This document shows positions 1-11,500 of a DNA stretch of 64,000 nt, in pieces. Every line of letters starts with the position of its first letter. The first letter of the stretch is position 1. The DNA is from Cichorium intybus. Lineage: Eukaryota > Streptophyta > Magnoliopsida > Asterales > Asteraceae. The notes beneath the pieces were generated by a model. It was not told the origin of the DNA and did not search any database. It saw nothing but the letters and a program-made list of their open reading frames with translations. The stretch spans positions 88,044,884 to 88,108,883 of the forward strand of contig CM042010.1 in assembly GCA_023525715.1 (NCBI GenBank), given 5' to 3'. A program made the position numbers and the translations under genes.

Positions 1-76
1 ACAAGCAAAGCAGAAGAAACAAACAAGTACAATTGAGAAAGGGGAAACAAGTGGGACAGTTCCTTTCCCTACGGCC

Positions 77-793
77 TTGGAAAAGCCGGAGAAAATACCA
101 TATGGAAAGAAGGGACCGCAGGCGGAAGATATGTGGGAATTGTTTAGTCAGATCAAGGTTAACATTCCATTATTTAAACTTATCAAGGAAGTCCCTGCTT
201 ATGCAAAGTTTCTCAAGGATATGTGCATCCACAAGAAGCATATCTTGTCCCATTTGCCTAAAATGATTAGTTTGCCTGAGAATGTAAGTTCTATTTTAAG
301 GGATGCATTGCCTCCCAAGATGAAGGATCCTAGGGTTCCTCTCATCTCTGTTGACTTAGGTGATGTGAACATTAAGAGAGCTCTGTTAGATCTAGGCGCG
401 AGTGTGAACATTTTACCGGGACAGCTTTTTGACAAGTATGACTTCGGTACTTTAAGATCTACAGATGTAATTCTTCAGCTTGCTGATAAGTCTACTAAGA
501 TTCCCAGGGGAATGTTGTCAGATGTCATCATTAAGGTAAGATATTTCTATTACCCAGTGGATTTCTTAGTTCTGGATACCCGTCAGCCGGCCAATGGAGG
601 TTAACCGACAATCATCTTAGGGCGACCTTTCTTAGCTACAGCCAATGCAAACATCGACTGTCGTACGTGGGAGATGGGGATTTCCTTTGGGCATCGGCAA
701 ACTAAGATCAACATTTTTAATGCCAAAGGTAATACCATAGAGGATGAAGAATGCTACCAGGTGGACATCATAGATGAGTTATTACAAACGTAA
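77..793 (+). pseudogene. Athila-type gag end / aspartic protease (broken)
   Basis: The open segment 77-604 encodes 175 residues. The first ~90 are a charged gag-to-protease linker. Residues 101-110 hold the protease active site as D-L-G-A-S, the Athila variant of the retropepsin D-T/S-G motif; the hydrophobic flaps follow (QLADKSTKIPRG, then PVDFLVLD). A TAA at 602-604 interrupts the domain just before the conserved I-L-G-R-P-F-L motif, which continues in the same frame to a second TAA at 791-793. In an active element this enzyme cleaves the gag-pol polyprotein. Frame-2 coding resumes at 803-1063 as an acidic, low-complexity linker before the reading frame shifts into RT. Confidence 0.8.
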
Positions 794-903
794 ACGCCAG
801 GAGTGCTACATCAAGAGGTGATGGAAACTCAAGAAGAAGGAGAGGCTGAGCAGGAAAAGCAAGAAGAAACAGTAGAGAGGGACAGAGGCACGAAGTATGA
901 GGA

Positions 904-2631
904 ATGCGCGCACATAGAGAAGCTACCGACAGAGATTCCCAAGACGTTAAAACCATCATTGCAGGAACCACCGAAGTTGGAATTGAAACCATTACCAGCC
1001 CATCTAAAGTATGCCTTTCTAGGAGAAAAGGATACTTTGCCAATGATTTTACAGCAAACTTGACAGAGGAACAAGAAAAGGAATTACTCAAGATATTGTC
1101 CAAGCATAAGGAGGCTATTGGTTGGACAATTGCAGATTTAAAAGAAATTAGTCCAACGACATGTATGCATTGAATCATCACAAAAGAAGGAGCTAAACCT
1201 GCCAGAGACACGCAGAGAAGATTGAATCCAAATCTAAAGGAAGTTGTGAAAAAGGAAGTTCTAAAGTGGCTGGATGCTGGGATCATATATCCGATCTCTG
1301 ATAGTGAATGGGTTAGCCCGACACAGACAGTGCCAAAGAAATCTGGAATATCTGTTGTGGATACTAAGGATGGTGACAAAGTTTCCACAAGACCCGTGAC
1401 TGGATGGAGAGTATGTATCGATTACCGGAAACTCAATGCCGCTACATCTAAGGACCATTTTCCATTACCATTCATCGACCAGATCGTTGAAAAGTTAGCT
1501 GGACAGAAGTATTATTGTTTCTTGGACGGCTATTCTGGGTATAATCAGATTGCCATTCACCTAGAGGATCAAGCAAAAACCACATTCACATGTCCATATG
1601 GTACTTTTGCGTTTTGCAGAATGCCATTCGGGTTGTGCAATGCCCCAGCTACATTTGAACGGTGTATGATGTCGATATTCTCCGACATGATTGGTGACGC
1701 TTTGGAAATATTCATGGACGATTTCTCAATTTTTGGATCAACATTTGAAGCCTGTTTAAGTCAATTGGAAAAGGTGTTACAAAGATATGTTGAGTCTAAT
1801 CTGGTGCTTTCTTGGGAGAAAAGCCATTTCATGTTTAGAGAAGGAATAATTTTAGGTCATGTGGTTTCTGAGAGAGGATTTGAGGTAGATCGTGCTAAGG
1901 TTAACGTTATTTCCACATTGCCACCCCCGACATCCGTGAAAGGGGTTAGGTCTTTTCTAGGTCATGCTGGTTTTTACCGTAGATTTATTAACGATTTTAG
2001 TACTATCTCCAAACCTCTTTGTGGTCTTCTGTTGAAAGATGCACCATTTATTTTTGATGAAGAATGTGTAAAAGCATTTAACATTTTAAAAAATAAATTG
2101 GTCGAGGCTCCCATTCTAAAACCCCCTGATTGGACCCAACCTTTTGAAATAATGTGTGATGCTAGTGACTATGCTGCTGGTGCAGTATTAGGCCAAAGGG
2201 TTGACCAAAAACCAATAGTTATTTTCTATGCTAGTAAAACTTTTTCTGAAGCTCAATTAAATTACACAACTACCGAAAAAGAATTACTCGTCGTAGTATT
2301 TGCGCTAGACAAGTTCTGATTGTATATTTGGGGATCCAAGGTGGTGGTTTACACTGACCACAGCGCTGTTCGACATTTGCTTGCGAAAAAAGAGTCTAAA
2401 CCAAGATTGATCAGATGGATACTTCTGTAGCAAGAGTTCGATGTGGAAATCAAGGACAAGAAGGGAGCAGAGAATGTAGTGGCAGATCATCTCTCTCGAC
2501 TGCCAGCAGAAGGATTGGAAGCTGGAATTAAAGATTCATTCCCAGATGAGCAGCTGCTGGAACTTACTGGAGCTCCATGGTACGCAAATTATGTGAATTT
2601 TCTGGCCACAGGAGTAATACCAAAACATTAG
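904..2631 (+). pseudogene. Athila-type reverse transcriptase and RNase H (broken by stops)
   Basis: From about 1040 the coding frame is frame 1. The segment 904-1173 gives the connector (NLTEEQEKELLKILSKHKEA) and ends in a TGA where family members have an Arg. The open piece 1222-2319 (365 residues) holds RT: the first catalytic Asp in FLDGYSGYN (~residue 102) and the FMDD catalytic box (residues 164-167, about 1711-1722). RNase H begins near 2150 (CDASDYAAGAVLG, then TEKELLVVVFALDKF). Stops at 2317-2319, 2428-2430 and 2629-2631 cut RNase H (YTDHSAVRHLL, then NVVADHLSRL). Catalytic residues survive, but no full-length product is possible. Confidence 0.88.
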
Positions 2632-3888
2632 ACTAAACAGAGGCAAAAGCATTTCCGCACATATGCAAAAATATTTATTTGGGATGACCCTTACCTTTTA
2701 AAGGTAGGAGAGGATCAAATAATTCGTCAATGTGTGCCTGATAGCAAAATTGAGGAGGTATTGGAACACTATCATGCATCAGCATGTGGAGGGCATTTCA
2801 GCTGTAAAAAGACAGGGTATAAGGTTCTAGAATCTGGATTATACTGGCCAACCATCTTCAGGGACGCACATAAAACTGCTAAAGAATGCCTCAATTGCCA
2901 ACAACTGGGAAACATATCGAAAAGGGACCAAATGCCTTTAAACCCAATCTTGGTAGTGGACATTTTCGATGTCTGGGGAATCGACTTTATGGGTCTATTT
3001 CCCACGTCACATGGTTATGTTTACATTCTAGTAGCAGTGGATTATGTGTCTAAATGGATCAAGGCAGAGGCAACCCGCACGAATGACCACCATGTGGTGT
3101 GTAAATTCGTAAAGAAAAACATTTTTACCAGGCATGGAGTTCCAAGAGTGATCATATATAAGTGACGGAGGGTCCCATTTCAAGAATTTTAAATTTGGAA
3201 GGCTGCTAAAACACTACGGGGTGAATCATCGGATTGCAACACCTTATCATCCTCAGACGAGTGGCCAAGTGGAAGTGTCCAATAGGCAGATAAAAGAAAT
3301 TCTTCAAAAGACTGTCAAAACTGATAGGAAAGATTGGTCACTAAGGTTGGATGATGCGTTGTGGGCATACCGAACTGCTTATAAGACACCGATCGGAACC
3401 ACTCCGTATCGGTTGATTTACGGAAAAGGCTGTCACTTGCCTGTGGAACTCGCCAACCGAGCTATTTGGGAAACCAAACAAGTGAATATGGATTACACTG
3501 AAGCTGGAAAAGAACGGAAATTACAGCTGTCCGAGTTGGAGGAGCTACGAGACGAAGCATACGAGAATGCGGCTACATACAAATCGAAAATGAAGCGGTA
3601 TCACGACGCTAAGCTCAGGTTGAAAACTTTTGAAGTTGGACAAAAAGTGTGGCTGTACAACTCGCGGTTGAAGATGTTTCCCGGGAAACTAATGAGTAAG
3701 TGAAATGGCCCTTACGAAGTGGTTAGTGTCACAGATTATGGTGCAATAGAGATTCGGGATTTCAAAGGCGGACAACCGTTCAAAGTCAATGGACATAGAC
3801 TTAAGCCCTATGTCATCTCAGGCACATTTCAGAAATTGGAAGTAGAGACGGTGGAATTCGTGACAGACAACCCTGTGTATACGTCATA
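2632..3888 (+). pseudogene. Ty3-type integrase (frameshifted)
   Basis: The zinc-binding N-terminus is visible around 2734-2920 (H-x-H, then C-LNC), followed by the core (VWGIDFMGLF with the first catalytic Asp, about 2970). At about 3160 a TATA-like 4-nt insertion in the ATATA run shifts the frame just where the second catalytic Asp (SDGGSHF in the other frame) lies. The frame recovers at 3221 with the last catalytic Glu in PYHPQTSGQVEVSN. A TGA at 3701-3703 replaces a likely Trp. The C-terminal domain then runs to a normal TAA at 3886-3888. The enzyme inserted cDNA into chromosomes; this copy cannot be made. Confidence 0.85.
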
Positions 3889-4884
3889 AGTCAAGTAAGT
3901 ACATGTCCGGCTGAAGACGTTAAACTTAGCGCTTGTCGGGAGGCAACCCGATCATCATTTGTATAATTGCATATTTCTTAATAATAACATTTACACTCAA
4001 TTGATCACGGTGCGAAAAGAGCAAGTGTAGGGTCACCGTGCCCCCTCCACTTGTCTTGACTACCGGCGTGTTCACTGTTGCGCTACAACTCCAGAATGCG
4101 AAATCGAGGACCTTTTTGTTCGTATTTGTACCTGTGACACCGAGCACCAATCAAGCGATCTACCGTCCAAAGGGGTAACTCTTTCTCCCTTGTTCTAAAT
4201 AATTCTTGTACAACGGGGACGTTTTACGGTTTTAAGTGTGGGGTGTGGACGGTCGAAAGAGTAGTTTTTGAAATTTTTGCGAAAAGAGACCGATTTTCAA
4301 AATTTTTAGCAACTTTTTCAAAATTTTTATTAGATTGTAATTTTGAAACGGATAGTTTGTGATTGTTTATAGCATTAGTATTTTTCGAGAAATACTATGT
4401 AGTTGTAATCATGCTATATGTTTAGTCAAATAAGTTGAGTTTTATGAGTTTAGAAGATTTGACTGTTTTAGGATTGGGATTTAGGAAGGAACTGTCGATC
4501 TGTGACCATTGTTGTTCGAGCCGGTAAGTCTAAAATGGGTGGACCTTACGCACCTTGCCACCTAAGATCGTTTGGTCTGGGATGGTATTTTTGAAAGCTC
4601 GTTACACGGACAACATCGAAAGTCATGGATAGTTCTTTTATGGCCTTTAGAATCTGAATGAGTATGTACACTTCATTGTGGACGGAAAATTTGTAATCAA
4701 GGGTCCTCTAGAAAATCATGAATTCCAAAGAACATTCCGATTATGTTTTCATGAACTATTTCACTCTAACTCATAAGGTAATATGCTTTGAAACTGAACA
4801 CAGTCAAAAATTGTTTGAGTCTTAGTTAGAATCTATTAAAAACTCTCTTGCTTGTGGACAAGCAAGGAACAAGTGTGGGGTGTT
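3889..4884 (+). other. Athila-like 3' non-coding region with two identical purine-rich tracts
   Basis: About 1 kb with no ORF lies between the integrase stop and the LTR, as expected for Athila, where the env-like ORF is often lost. The 13-mer AAGTGTGGGGTGT occurs at about 4232-4244 and again at 4871-4883. The second copy abuts the LTR start and is the probable polypurine tract; the first may be a leftover or a second priming site. The rest is unremarkable AT-rich sequence. Confidence 0.5.
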
Positions 4885-5860
4885 TGACAACGCCTAGTAA
4901 TATCACATATTTTAGTCGTTGTTGAACCCTATTCTTAGTGGAATTATATCATATACATCGTGGTATTCTTACTTTTCGTGCCAGCACTTGTTTGGAAAGA
5001 AATAATGAAAACAGGGACCAAAAGCGTGCAATTCAGAAGAAGTTTGAAGATCAAGCCAAAAACAGGCAAAGACGTACGCGCGCCGCGGAATTCATCAAGG
5101 CACGACGCGGCTATGAGGCGGTGGAAAGAATTCAAATGCCGATAAAACGGGGATAAACCCCTACGCGCGACGCAGGATCCACTTATATGCGGCACGTCTC
5201 GAGATTTTTGCAACTATAAATAGAGGCTTTTAGGTCGAAAAAATTAGCGAAGACCTGGTGTGAAATCGACCCCCAAGGCACTTTGACTCTGAGATTTAGC
5301 TTCAGCAACCATCTTTTGGTATTTTCATGTTTTTATCTTTAATTTTCAAGTAGTTAAATAGTTAGTGATAGTGGCTAGTGTCTTTGGGAGTGACAACCAT
5401 TGACATTGAGTCTTTGTTTCTGTTTTTAATAAGTTTGGTTAATGTTTTGAACCTGTTAGATCTGATTTAGTTAATGATAATCAGTTGGTTTATGTTAATT
5501 GCTTAGTTTTTCGGTATTTATGCTTGTGAATGATTTTTGAGTGATTGGATTGTGTTTGGTGTTTGGATTGCCTTTGATTGCTTCTAAATTGGAGATGTAC
5601 TTCTGATTTCAGTAGGTAACAAGGTTTAGTTAGTAGATTAGTTTAGTTAATGCTTGCTTGGAATTGTTTATGTTCTTTTGGGATTGTTTTGGAAAAAGTT
5701 AGGAACTAGGTCCTCTGACTGTAGCGTGACACTGCAGTTGGTAATCTGTCACCTGTCTCGACCACGTAACTCCTGTGGATTGACCCTGACTTCCACTGTG
5801 CTAAGTGAGAGTGAGTTTTATTTTCTTATTTTGGACCGCATGACGACCGCTACGATGTCA
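4885..5860 (+). repeat. Athila-like LTR (976 bp)
   Basis: It begins TGACAACGCC directly after the purine tract and ends GATGTCA. Both ends match the reverse complement of the solo LTR at 26284-27400, although the middles differ. A TATA box (TATAAATAG) sits at 5215-5223. Just upstream lie GC-rich near-palindromes (5076-5088, 5099-5111, 5162-5176) built on GCGCG/GCCGCGG. The 3' portion (5700-5860) is the best conserved part between the two LTRs. Confidence 0.75.
5215..5223 (+). promoter_or_regulatory. TATA box of the Athila-like LTR
   Basis: TATAAATAG lies about 330 bp into the LTR. The solo LTR of the same lineage has its TATA in a comparable place (minus strand, about 26939-26950). This is the predicted Pol II start for the element's RNA. 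Confidence 0.5.
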
Positions 5861-6001
5861 CCAATATGGTCAAGTAAAGTTTTTTCGTCTTCCTCCTTCT
5901 ATGACGAACTTAGTACCAGTCGACTCTAAATTTCTTGCTCTACATTTAGCAGATATGGCTCAATCAGGACCGATTGAACCTTCCCCGTCTGCGTCTGCGT
6001 C
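5861..6001 (+). other. Sequence between the Athila LTR and LARD copy 1, possible gag start
   Basis: 141 bp separate the LTR end from the LARD LTR. An ATG at about 5955 opens a short frame (MAQSGPIEPSPS...) with a serine-rich run, which the LARD LTR interrupts at 6002. It resembles the start of a retroelement gag, so the LTR could be shared with a second element in tandem. I cannot find a convincing primer site after 5860, so this is uncertain. Confidence 0.25.
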
Positions 6002-7669
6002 TATAACGCCCGATTTCTCATACAAAGTACACCCAAAAATTTTAAAACAATAATACATCAAAATGTGCATACTTGTACTCAAACCATGGAAACAAGATGT
6101 TATCAACATAAATAATTACACAAAAGTTCCTTACAAATATGACCAAGCATTACAAATAAATTTAACACAACTAAAGGACAGGTTCTAAACTTATCCATCA
6201 CTCTTTATCACATGCCTTCCCCTATCACAGCTACAAATACCTACAAATCAGCATACAACTCAAGTGTAAGCTTGTAAAAAGCTTAGTAAGTAATCTCAAT
6301 CACACTCCACGACTCTCTCTCAATATATATTCTCATCATTCGCCTCTGCTAATCTCATTAGCAAATATTCACCTTCTCTTAACTCTAAAACCTCCAAACA
6401 TATTAGCTTTACAAACACCTGCTAATTATTAGCAACATCAACTCAACAATAAGTACCACAATCGGTACCACTTGTAAACTCGACCACATTCTCACATGTA
6501 CTCATTTTTAACAATCAAGTATACTCAATCGTAACAATTCTCATGGCAGTAACAGTTAGACTCAAAGATAACACATATAAATTACCGCAGTATCAACATA
6601 ACACACACATATATACAACATATATATTACGTACTGTAAGATGTAACTCTTACTCAAGTACTTGAAAGTACTCACCTGATATCGGCTTAGTATGTGGAAC
6701 CCTCAAATTACGCATAACAGGCTCCTGTTCGCTAGACTTGAATGTATCACCATAGTCTAAATCAATCTCCAATATGCTCAATAATCTCAACGTCTATCTC
6801 ATAGATGTAGAAATTGAAAGAGGAAAAAGGAGCATAAACGGTAAATATAAACTCTATATTTACCGAAAACCCCAATTCCGCGGTTCTACTCATTCAACCG
6901 TAAAATCTAGACAAATAATCACATCAATAGCTCAAGAAAGTATCCACTAACAGTCTTCTAACAACATATACAACAATTTATAGTTAAATCACAAAGTTGA
7001 AAACTAGGGTTTGAAAACCCCAAAAACTAACAAGTTACTCACCTCGATGAATTAGGAATCATAAGCACGTTTATGGGGTTAACTTCCTCAAGCTTTCCTA
7101 TGCAAACATCCTGCTCAATTGGACCTAATTACGCCCATAGAGCTCTAAAAATAAAATTGGGTGTATTTTTGTTCGAAATGAAGATTTTCTGCATCATATA
7201 TGGGACTGCACGCAGTTAGCGGCGTTAACATCTAAAGTTAGCATCGCTAACATCGAAAGATAGCGTTGCTAACTTTTAAAAATCCTGCACGTGCTGATTT
7301 GCACGCCCCGTGTGACTCACTACTTGTCCCCGCTGTATTAGTCCACGACCCGTGTGATTAAACACGACCCGTGTTGGTCCGACAGAAGCTAAAATCAGTT
7401 TCTAAAGCATCTTTAAATGACCCGTGTGACTCTACATGACTCGTGTAACCTCTTTTTGGCATTTTAGGCTCAAACTTCTTCCAAATGGATTTCTAGTCAC
7501 CCAAACTCATACATCAACCTAGCTAATCTTAAGCACAATAAGATTAGTAGATAAGAAAGGGTTTAACCTCTTCTCACTCATCAAACAACTCATAGGTAGA
7601 ACCACACCAACTATAAGGTAATAATTTTACTTACCTTGATAAGCATCTAAAAAGAAAATGGGTCTTACA
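6002..7669 (-). repeat. LARD copy 1, 3' LTR (1668 bp)
   Basis: On the plus strand it reads from TATAACGCCCGATT (TG decayed to TA) to ATGGGTCTTACA, the same ends as the LTRs of copy 2. It carries two kinds of short palindrome at 7214-7440: three GTTAGC-GCTAAC type units (7214-7228, 7237-7251, 7261-7273) and several CACG-CCCGTGTG units. Compared with copy 2 it lacks the long (TA)n expansion. Confidence 0.8.
7214..7445. repeat. Short palindrome cluster in LARD LTR (TTAGC..GCTAA and CACG..CGTG units)
   Basis: Three near-palindromes of the form GTTAGCNNCGCTAAC lie within 60 bp. They are followed by CACGCCCCGTGTG, CACGACCCGTGTG, CACGACCCGTGTT and further relics to about 7445. Each can fold as a small hairpin. 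The first type also occurs in the unrelated Athila solo LTR at 27066-27203, the second in the other LARD LTRs. Confidence 0.65.
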
Positions 7670-9324
7670 CGTTCTCTCCTCCTTCAAAATATTTCGTCCT
7701 CAGAATCTCTTAGAATATGTACGGTCTATACAACTACCTCACTACCGTAGTCACACATCAGATACAACAATGACATTATCATCTTGTCATCTCACATGAC
7801 ATGTACATACTGTCACATCTCATTTACTCATAATATAGCTAATGCCCACTATCGTCATCATAAGATGATCTCTATAGCCATATTAACTATCATTATTTCC
7901 ATGCAGACAATTACTTGCTCTTTTAGAGCACACCCTTCATTATAGCTTTGTCGATACCCAGGTATCTCACCTCACTCCTCAAGTGATACTCCATCTACTT
8001 TTATCATTTACATACACTCATATCTATGGCTCACATCGAGCCACATTCACAGCATACCATCCACTCTCTCTATAACACTAATCTCAAATAACTTTTTGGG
8101 ATTCAACTTTCATTTTAAATATCCTTGAAATGGTTTACTCTAACTCAATAAGGAAAATGATCTCACTGATTCCAAGCTCATACTCCCTCTCAGTTTATTC
8201 CTCCAATCGCAACATGCCAGTTATGATTTCTCCTACTAACATAATCTCATCAATCATAGTAAGAGAAATACTCGCATAACATATAAAACACAGACATCAA
8301 AATGTCTCACCCACATCACACAACTTAGTATTACTGGAATAAATCCAGAATACAATAAAATATTAGAAACTATCTCAAGTTTCACTCGCATCTCCTCTAA
8401 ATTCGGTATTTAGCCATCAATACTTTGGTCACACAAGACCCTTTTCAGTTGTCTTACCACCACAACCAATTACAACTTCTCTAAAACCTCATTTATCTCT
8501 AATCCCACCTCAGCATACATATTAGGTTTTCACCCAATATACAGCTAAAAATCCTCCACCAAGAATGGCTACTCTTTGTCTCCGTTAAACAACATACCCT
8601 ATGTTATTTCTCTAGATGTACTCATTCGCTACATCGTCTCTTATGTGGACAATCTACATCACATTCTCACTCAATCGTTAGTCCTATTGGACTCAATAAT
8701 TTATTATCAATAAATTCTCAACACAACCACATAAATCTTTCCAAACATATCGTTAGTAATTATTTTACTCTTGTCATTTCCTTGTCATTCTCATCTTAAT
8801 CTCTAATCCATCAAAATAACATATAAGAGATCATATATACCGCTCACCGCAATCTTTACACATAGATCACAAGGAAAACAATAACATCAAACACCATAAT
8901 CTCTACGATAAGATAATATCTCATCGTCCGACTAACTCACCAACGTCAAAGAAAATAGCTCAACATTGTTTAAACATAATCCACTATCGATCGTGTCAAA
9001 CGAGTAAATGGTTACGTCACTATAACACTTACACATTTCTCTTATCAACAGTAATTGGTTTGATTGCTATGGAACGAATCCAATCAATCAAAATCATAAT
9101 TACTTTTATACTCTTTCTAAATCATTGTGTATGTTAACACACAAACGCTCACAACAGCAACTCTAGATGTAGCATTTTACAGTACCACCTTGTAGTACTC
9201 TCATACAGTCACTTTGCCTCGGCTCCGTCCTCTACTCAACCTTTAAGGTTTTGAGCCATAGAAGCTCACAAATTTACTCACACATATACACAAAACTAGT
9301 ACAGTCTCAATACTCTGTATCATC
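7670..9324 (-). other. LARD copy 1 internal region, first part (non-coding)
   Basis: The sequence right after the LTR (GTTCTCTCCTCCTTCAAAA) is the complement of a purine-rich tract and corresponds to 11725-11745 in copy 2. The stretch is pyrimidine/A-rich on the plus strand, with no ORF longer than background. It is recognisably collinear with 11725-12955 of copy 2, which is shorter and has lost segments. It ends at the copia X insertion. Confidence 0.65.
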
Positions 9325-9731
9325 TGTTGGATTAAGGTGTCTAAGCAATAACTATAATAGATATAAGTACTTGAATTGATAGCAGCACAGTCCTTTTGGG
9401 TTGCCCTCAGTAGTCCAACTAACATTAAGGTTAATAGAGAGAGAGGAAGAAATAGTTTATTAATTTGTTGTGTGATAATAAATTAATTGGAAACTAGTTT
9501 GGAATTAATCAAAATTAATTGGAATTAATTTGGGATTCATTACAAGTGCAGGGGCTGGATTGTAATTGTTCAATAGTTGAACAATGGAATATTCTGGATG
9601 AAATAACACGCGCGGCGCGGCAAGGAGTGCCGCGACGCATGCCGTGTATAGCCAAAAAAGGGTTAAAGACAATATCTTTATTTCAGTTTGAATTCAAATA
9701 AGGTTTATCCCTTATTCCCTTTGAAGCTATA
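9325..9731 (+). repeat. Copia X 5' LTR, upstream piece (U3)
   Basis: 407 bp matching 26058 onward of the 3' LTR. It includes the CACGCGCGGCGCGG palindromic block (9607-9620) and ends at CTATA, the first half of the TATA box, where LARD copy 2 is inserted. The LTR continues at 19398. Confidence 0.85.
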
Positions 9732-10576
9732 TGTAACGCCCGGTTTCTCATACAAAGCACACCCAAAAATTTTCAAACAATAACACATCAAAATGGGCAT
9801 ACTTGTACTCAAATCATGGAAGCAAGATGTTATCAACATAATTAATTACATAAAAAGGTCCTTACAAATTTGACCAGGCATTACAAATAAATCTACTACA
9901 ACTAAAGGACAGGCTCTAAGTTGTCCATCTCTCTTTATCACATGCCTTCCCCTATCACAGCTACAGATACCTGCAAAACAACATACAACTCAAGTGTAAG
10001 CTTATAAAGCTTAGTGAGTAATCTCAATTACACTCCAGTAATCTCTCTCTAATCTCTCTCAGTAAACATCTTTATCATTCTCTTTTGCTAATCTCATTAG
10101 CAAATATCCACCTTCTCTTAACTCTGAAATCTGCAAACATATTATCTTTACAAATACCAGCTAATATTTAATAACATCAATTTAATAAAAATACCACAAT
10201 TAGTACTATTCGTAACTCGACTACATTTCCACATATACTCATTTTTTAACAACCAACTTATACTCAATCATAGCAATTCTCCTGCCTGTAACAATTAAAC
10301 ATCAAAGACTCTTTAACTCAACCAATTTATCACATACTCTACTGTTATACTCAATATAGATTGCAACTCATCTCTTGTTATCCATAGATAACATAATCAC
10401 TCCAACTCTATTCCAGCTCAATAGCCCTCATGGCTATACAATTTGACTCAAAACTCTTTAATGTGTCTACATTAACATCTACTCAGTTTATACAATCAAT
10501 ATGTATGTTCAACTCGATTGTTATTATTCACAAATAACAATTCACTCCACAATTAGATTACGACAATAACAACCTA

Positions 10577-10728
<152 letters not shown>

Positions 10729-11323
10729 TCAGTTTACCACAAGGTAGAATTCTACTCAAGTATATAAGAGTACTCACCTGATAACAACTTAGTGTTTGGA
10801 ACCCCCGAATTACGCATACCGGGCCCCCGTTCGCTAGAATTGGTTATTTCACCATAGTCTAAATCAATTCTCCAATATCCACAATCATCTCAATTATATC
10901 TATCTCAAAGATATATAAATCAAAAGAGGAAACAAAAGAGTATAAACGGTAATATCAACTCGATATTTACCGAAACCCCCAAATTCGCGGTTCTACTAAT
11001 TCAACCGTAGAAACTCAACAATAATCTCACAAATCACTCCAAAGGCATCCACTAACAATCTACTAACAACATATATAGCAATATATGGCTAAAACATGGA
11101 AATGAAAGTTAGGGTTTCAAAACCCCAAAATCAAGAAATCACTCACTCCGATGAATTAGGAATCAAGAGCGCGTTTGCGGGGTTAGATTCGAGTCTCTTT
11201 ATGTTTCCCCACGAATCTCTAGCTTCAATTTGACAGAAAATCGCCTCTTTATGCTCTGAAATCGAATTGGGATCTATTTTTCCCGAAATGTGGTTTTCTG
11301 CACATTTAAAGGGTCTGTCAGGT

Positions 11324-11500
11324 CCATACGACCCCGTGTGGATTCTACACGACCCCGTGTGGATCCACCTCTTCTATTATTTGCTACTGCAGAATTTCAC
11401 ACGCCCCGTGTGGATTCTACACGCCCCCGTGTGATTCTGGAAAGGCTTTCTGCAGGATTTTACACGCCCCATGCAGAATCTGCACGCCCCCGTGTGAATC
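11324..11500. repeat. Array of CACG-CCCC-GTGTG palindromes in LARD LTR
   Basis: Six units of a 14-16 bp interrupted palindrome, roughly ACACGCCCCGTGTG, begin near 11324, 11347, 11397, 11418, 11461 and 11481. They are often separated by GATTCT. The fifth has a decayed right arm (ATGCAG). The second LTR of this copy has the same array at 18996-19172. Confidence 0.8.

Larger units (their letters stand above)
1..5860 (+). mobile_element. Athila-like Ty3/gypsy retrotransposon, 5' truncated by window edge
   Basis: The order protease, RT, RNase H, integrase followed by a long 3' non-coding stretch and an LTR is that of a Ty3/gypsy element. The RT wording (FPLPFIDQ, CFLDGYSGYNQI, RMPFGLCNAPATFERCM) and a protease with DLGAS instead of DSG/DTG are typical of the plant Athila lineage. 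The 5' LTR, primer site and most of gag lie outside the window. The coding region carries at least six in-frame stops and two or more frame changes, so it is inactive. Its LTR shares both ends with the solo LTR at 26284-27400, which places both in one lineage. Lineage assignment comes from motif recognition, not alignment. Confidence 0.85.
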
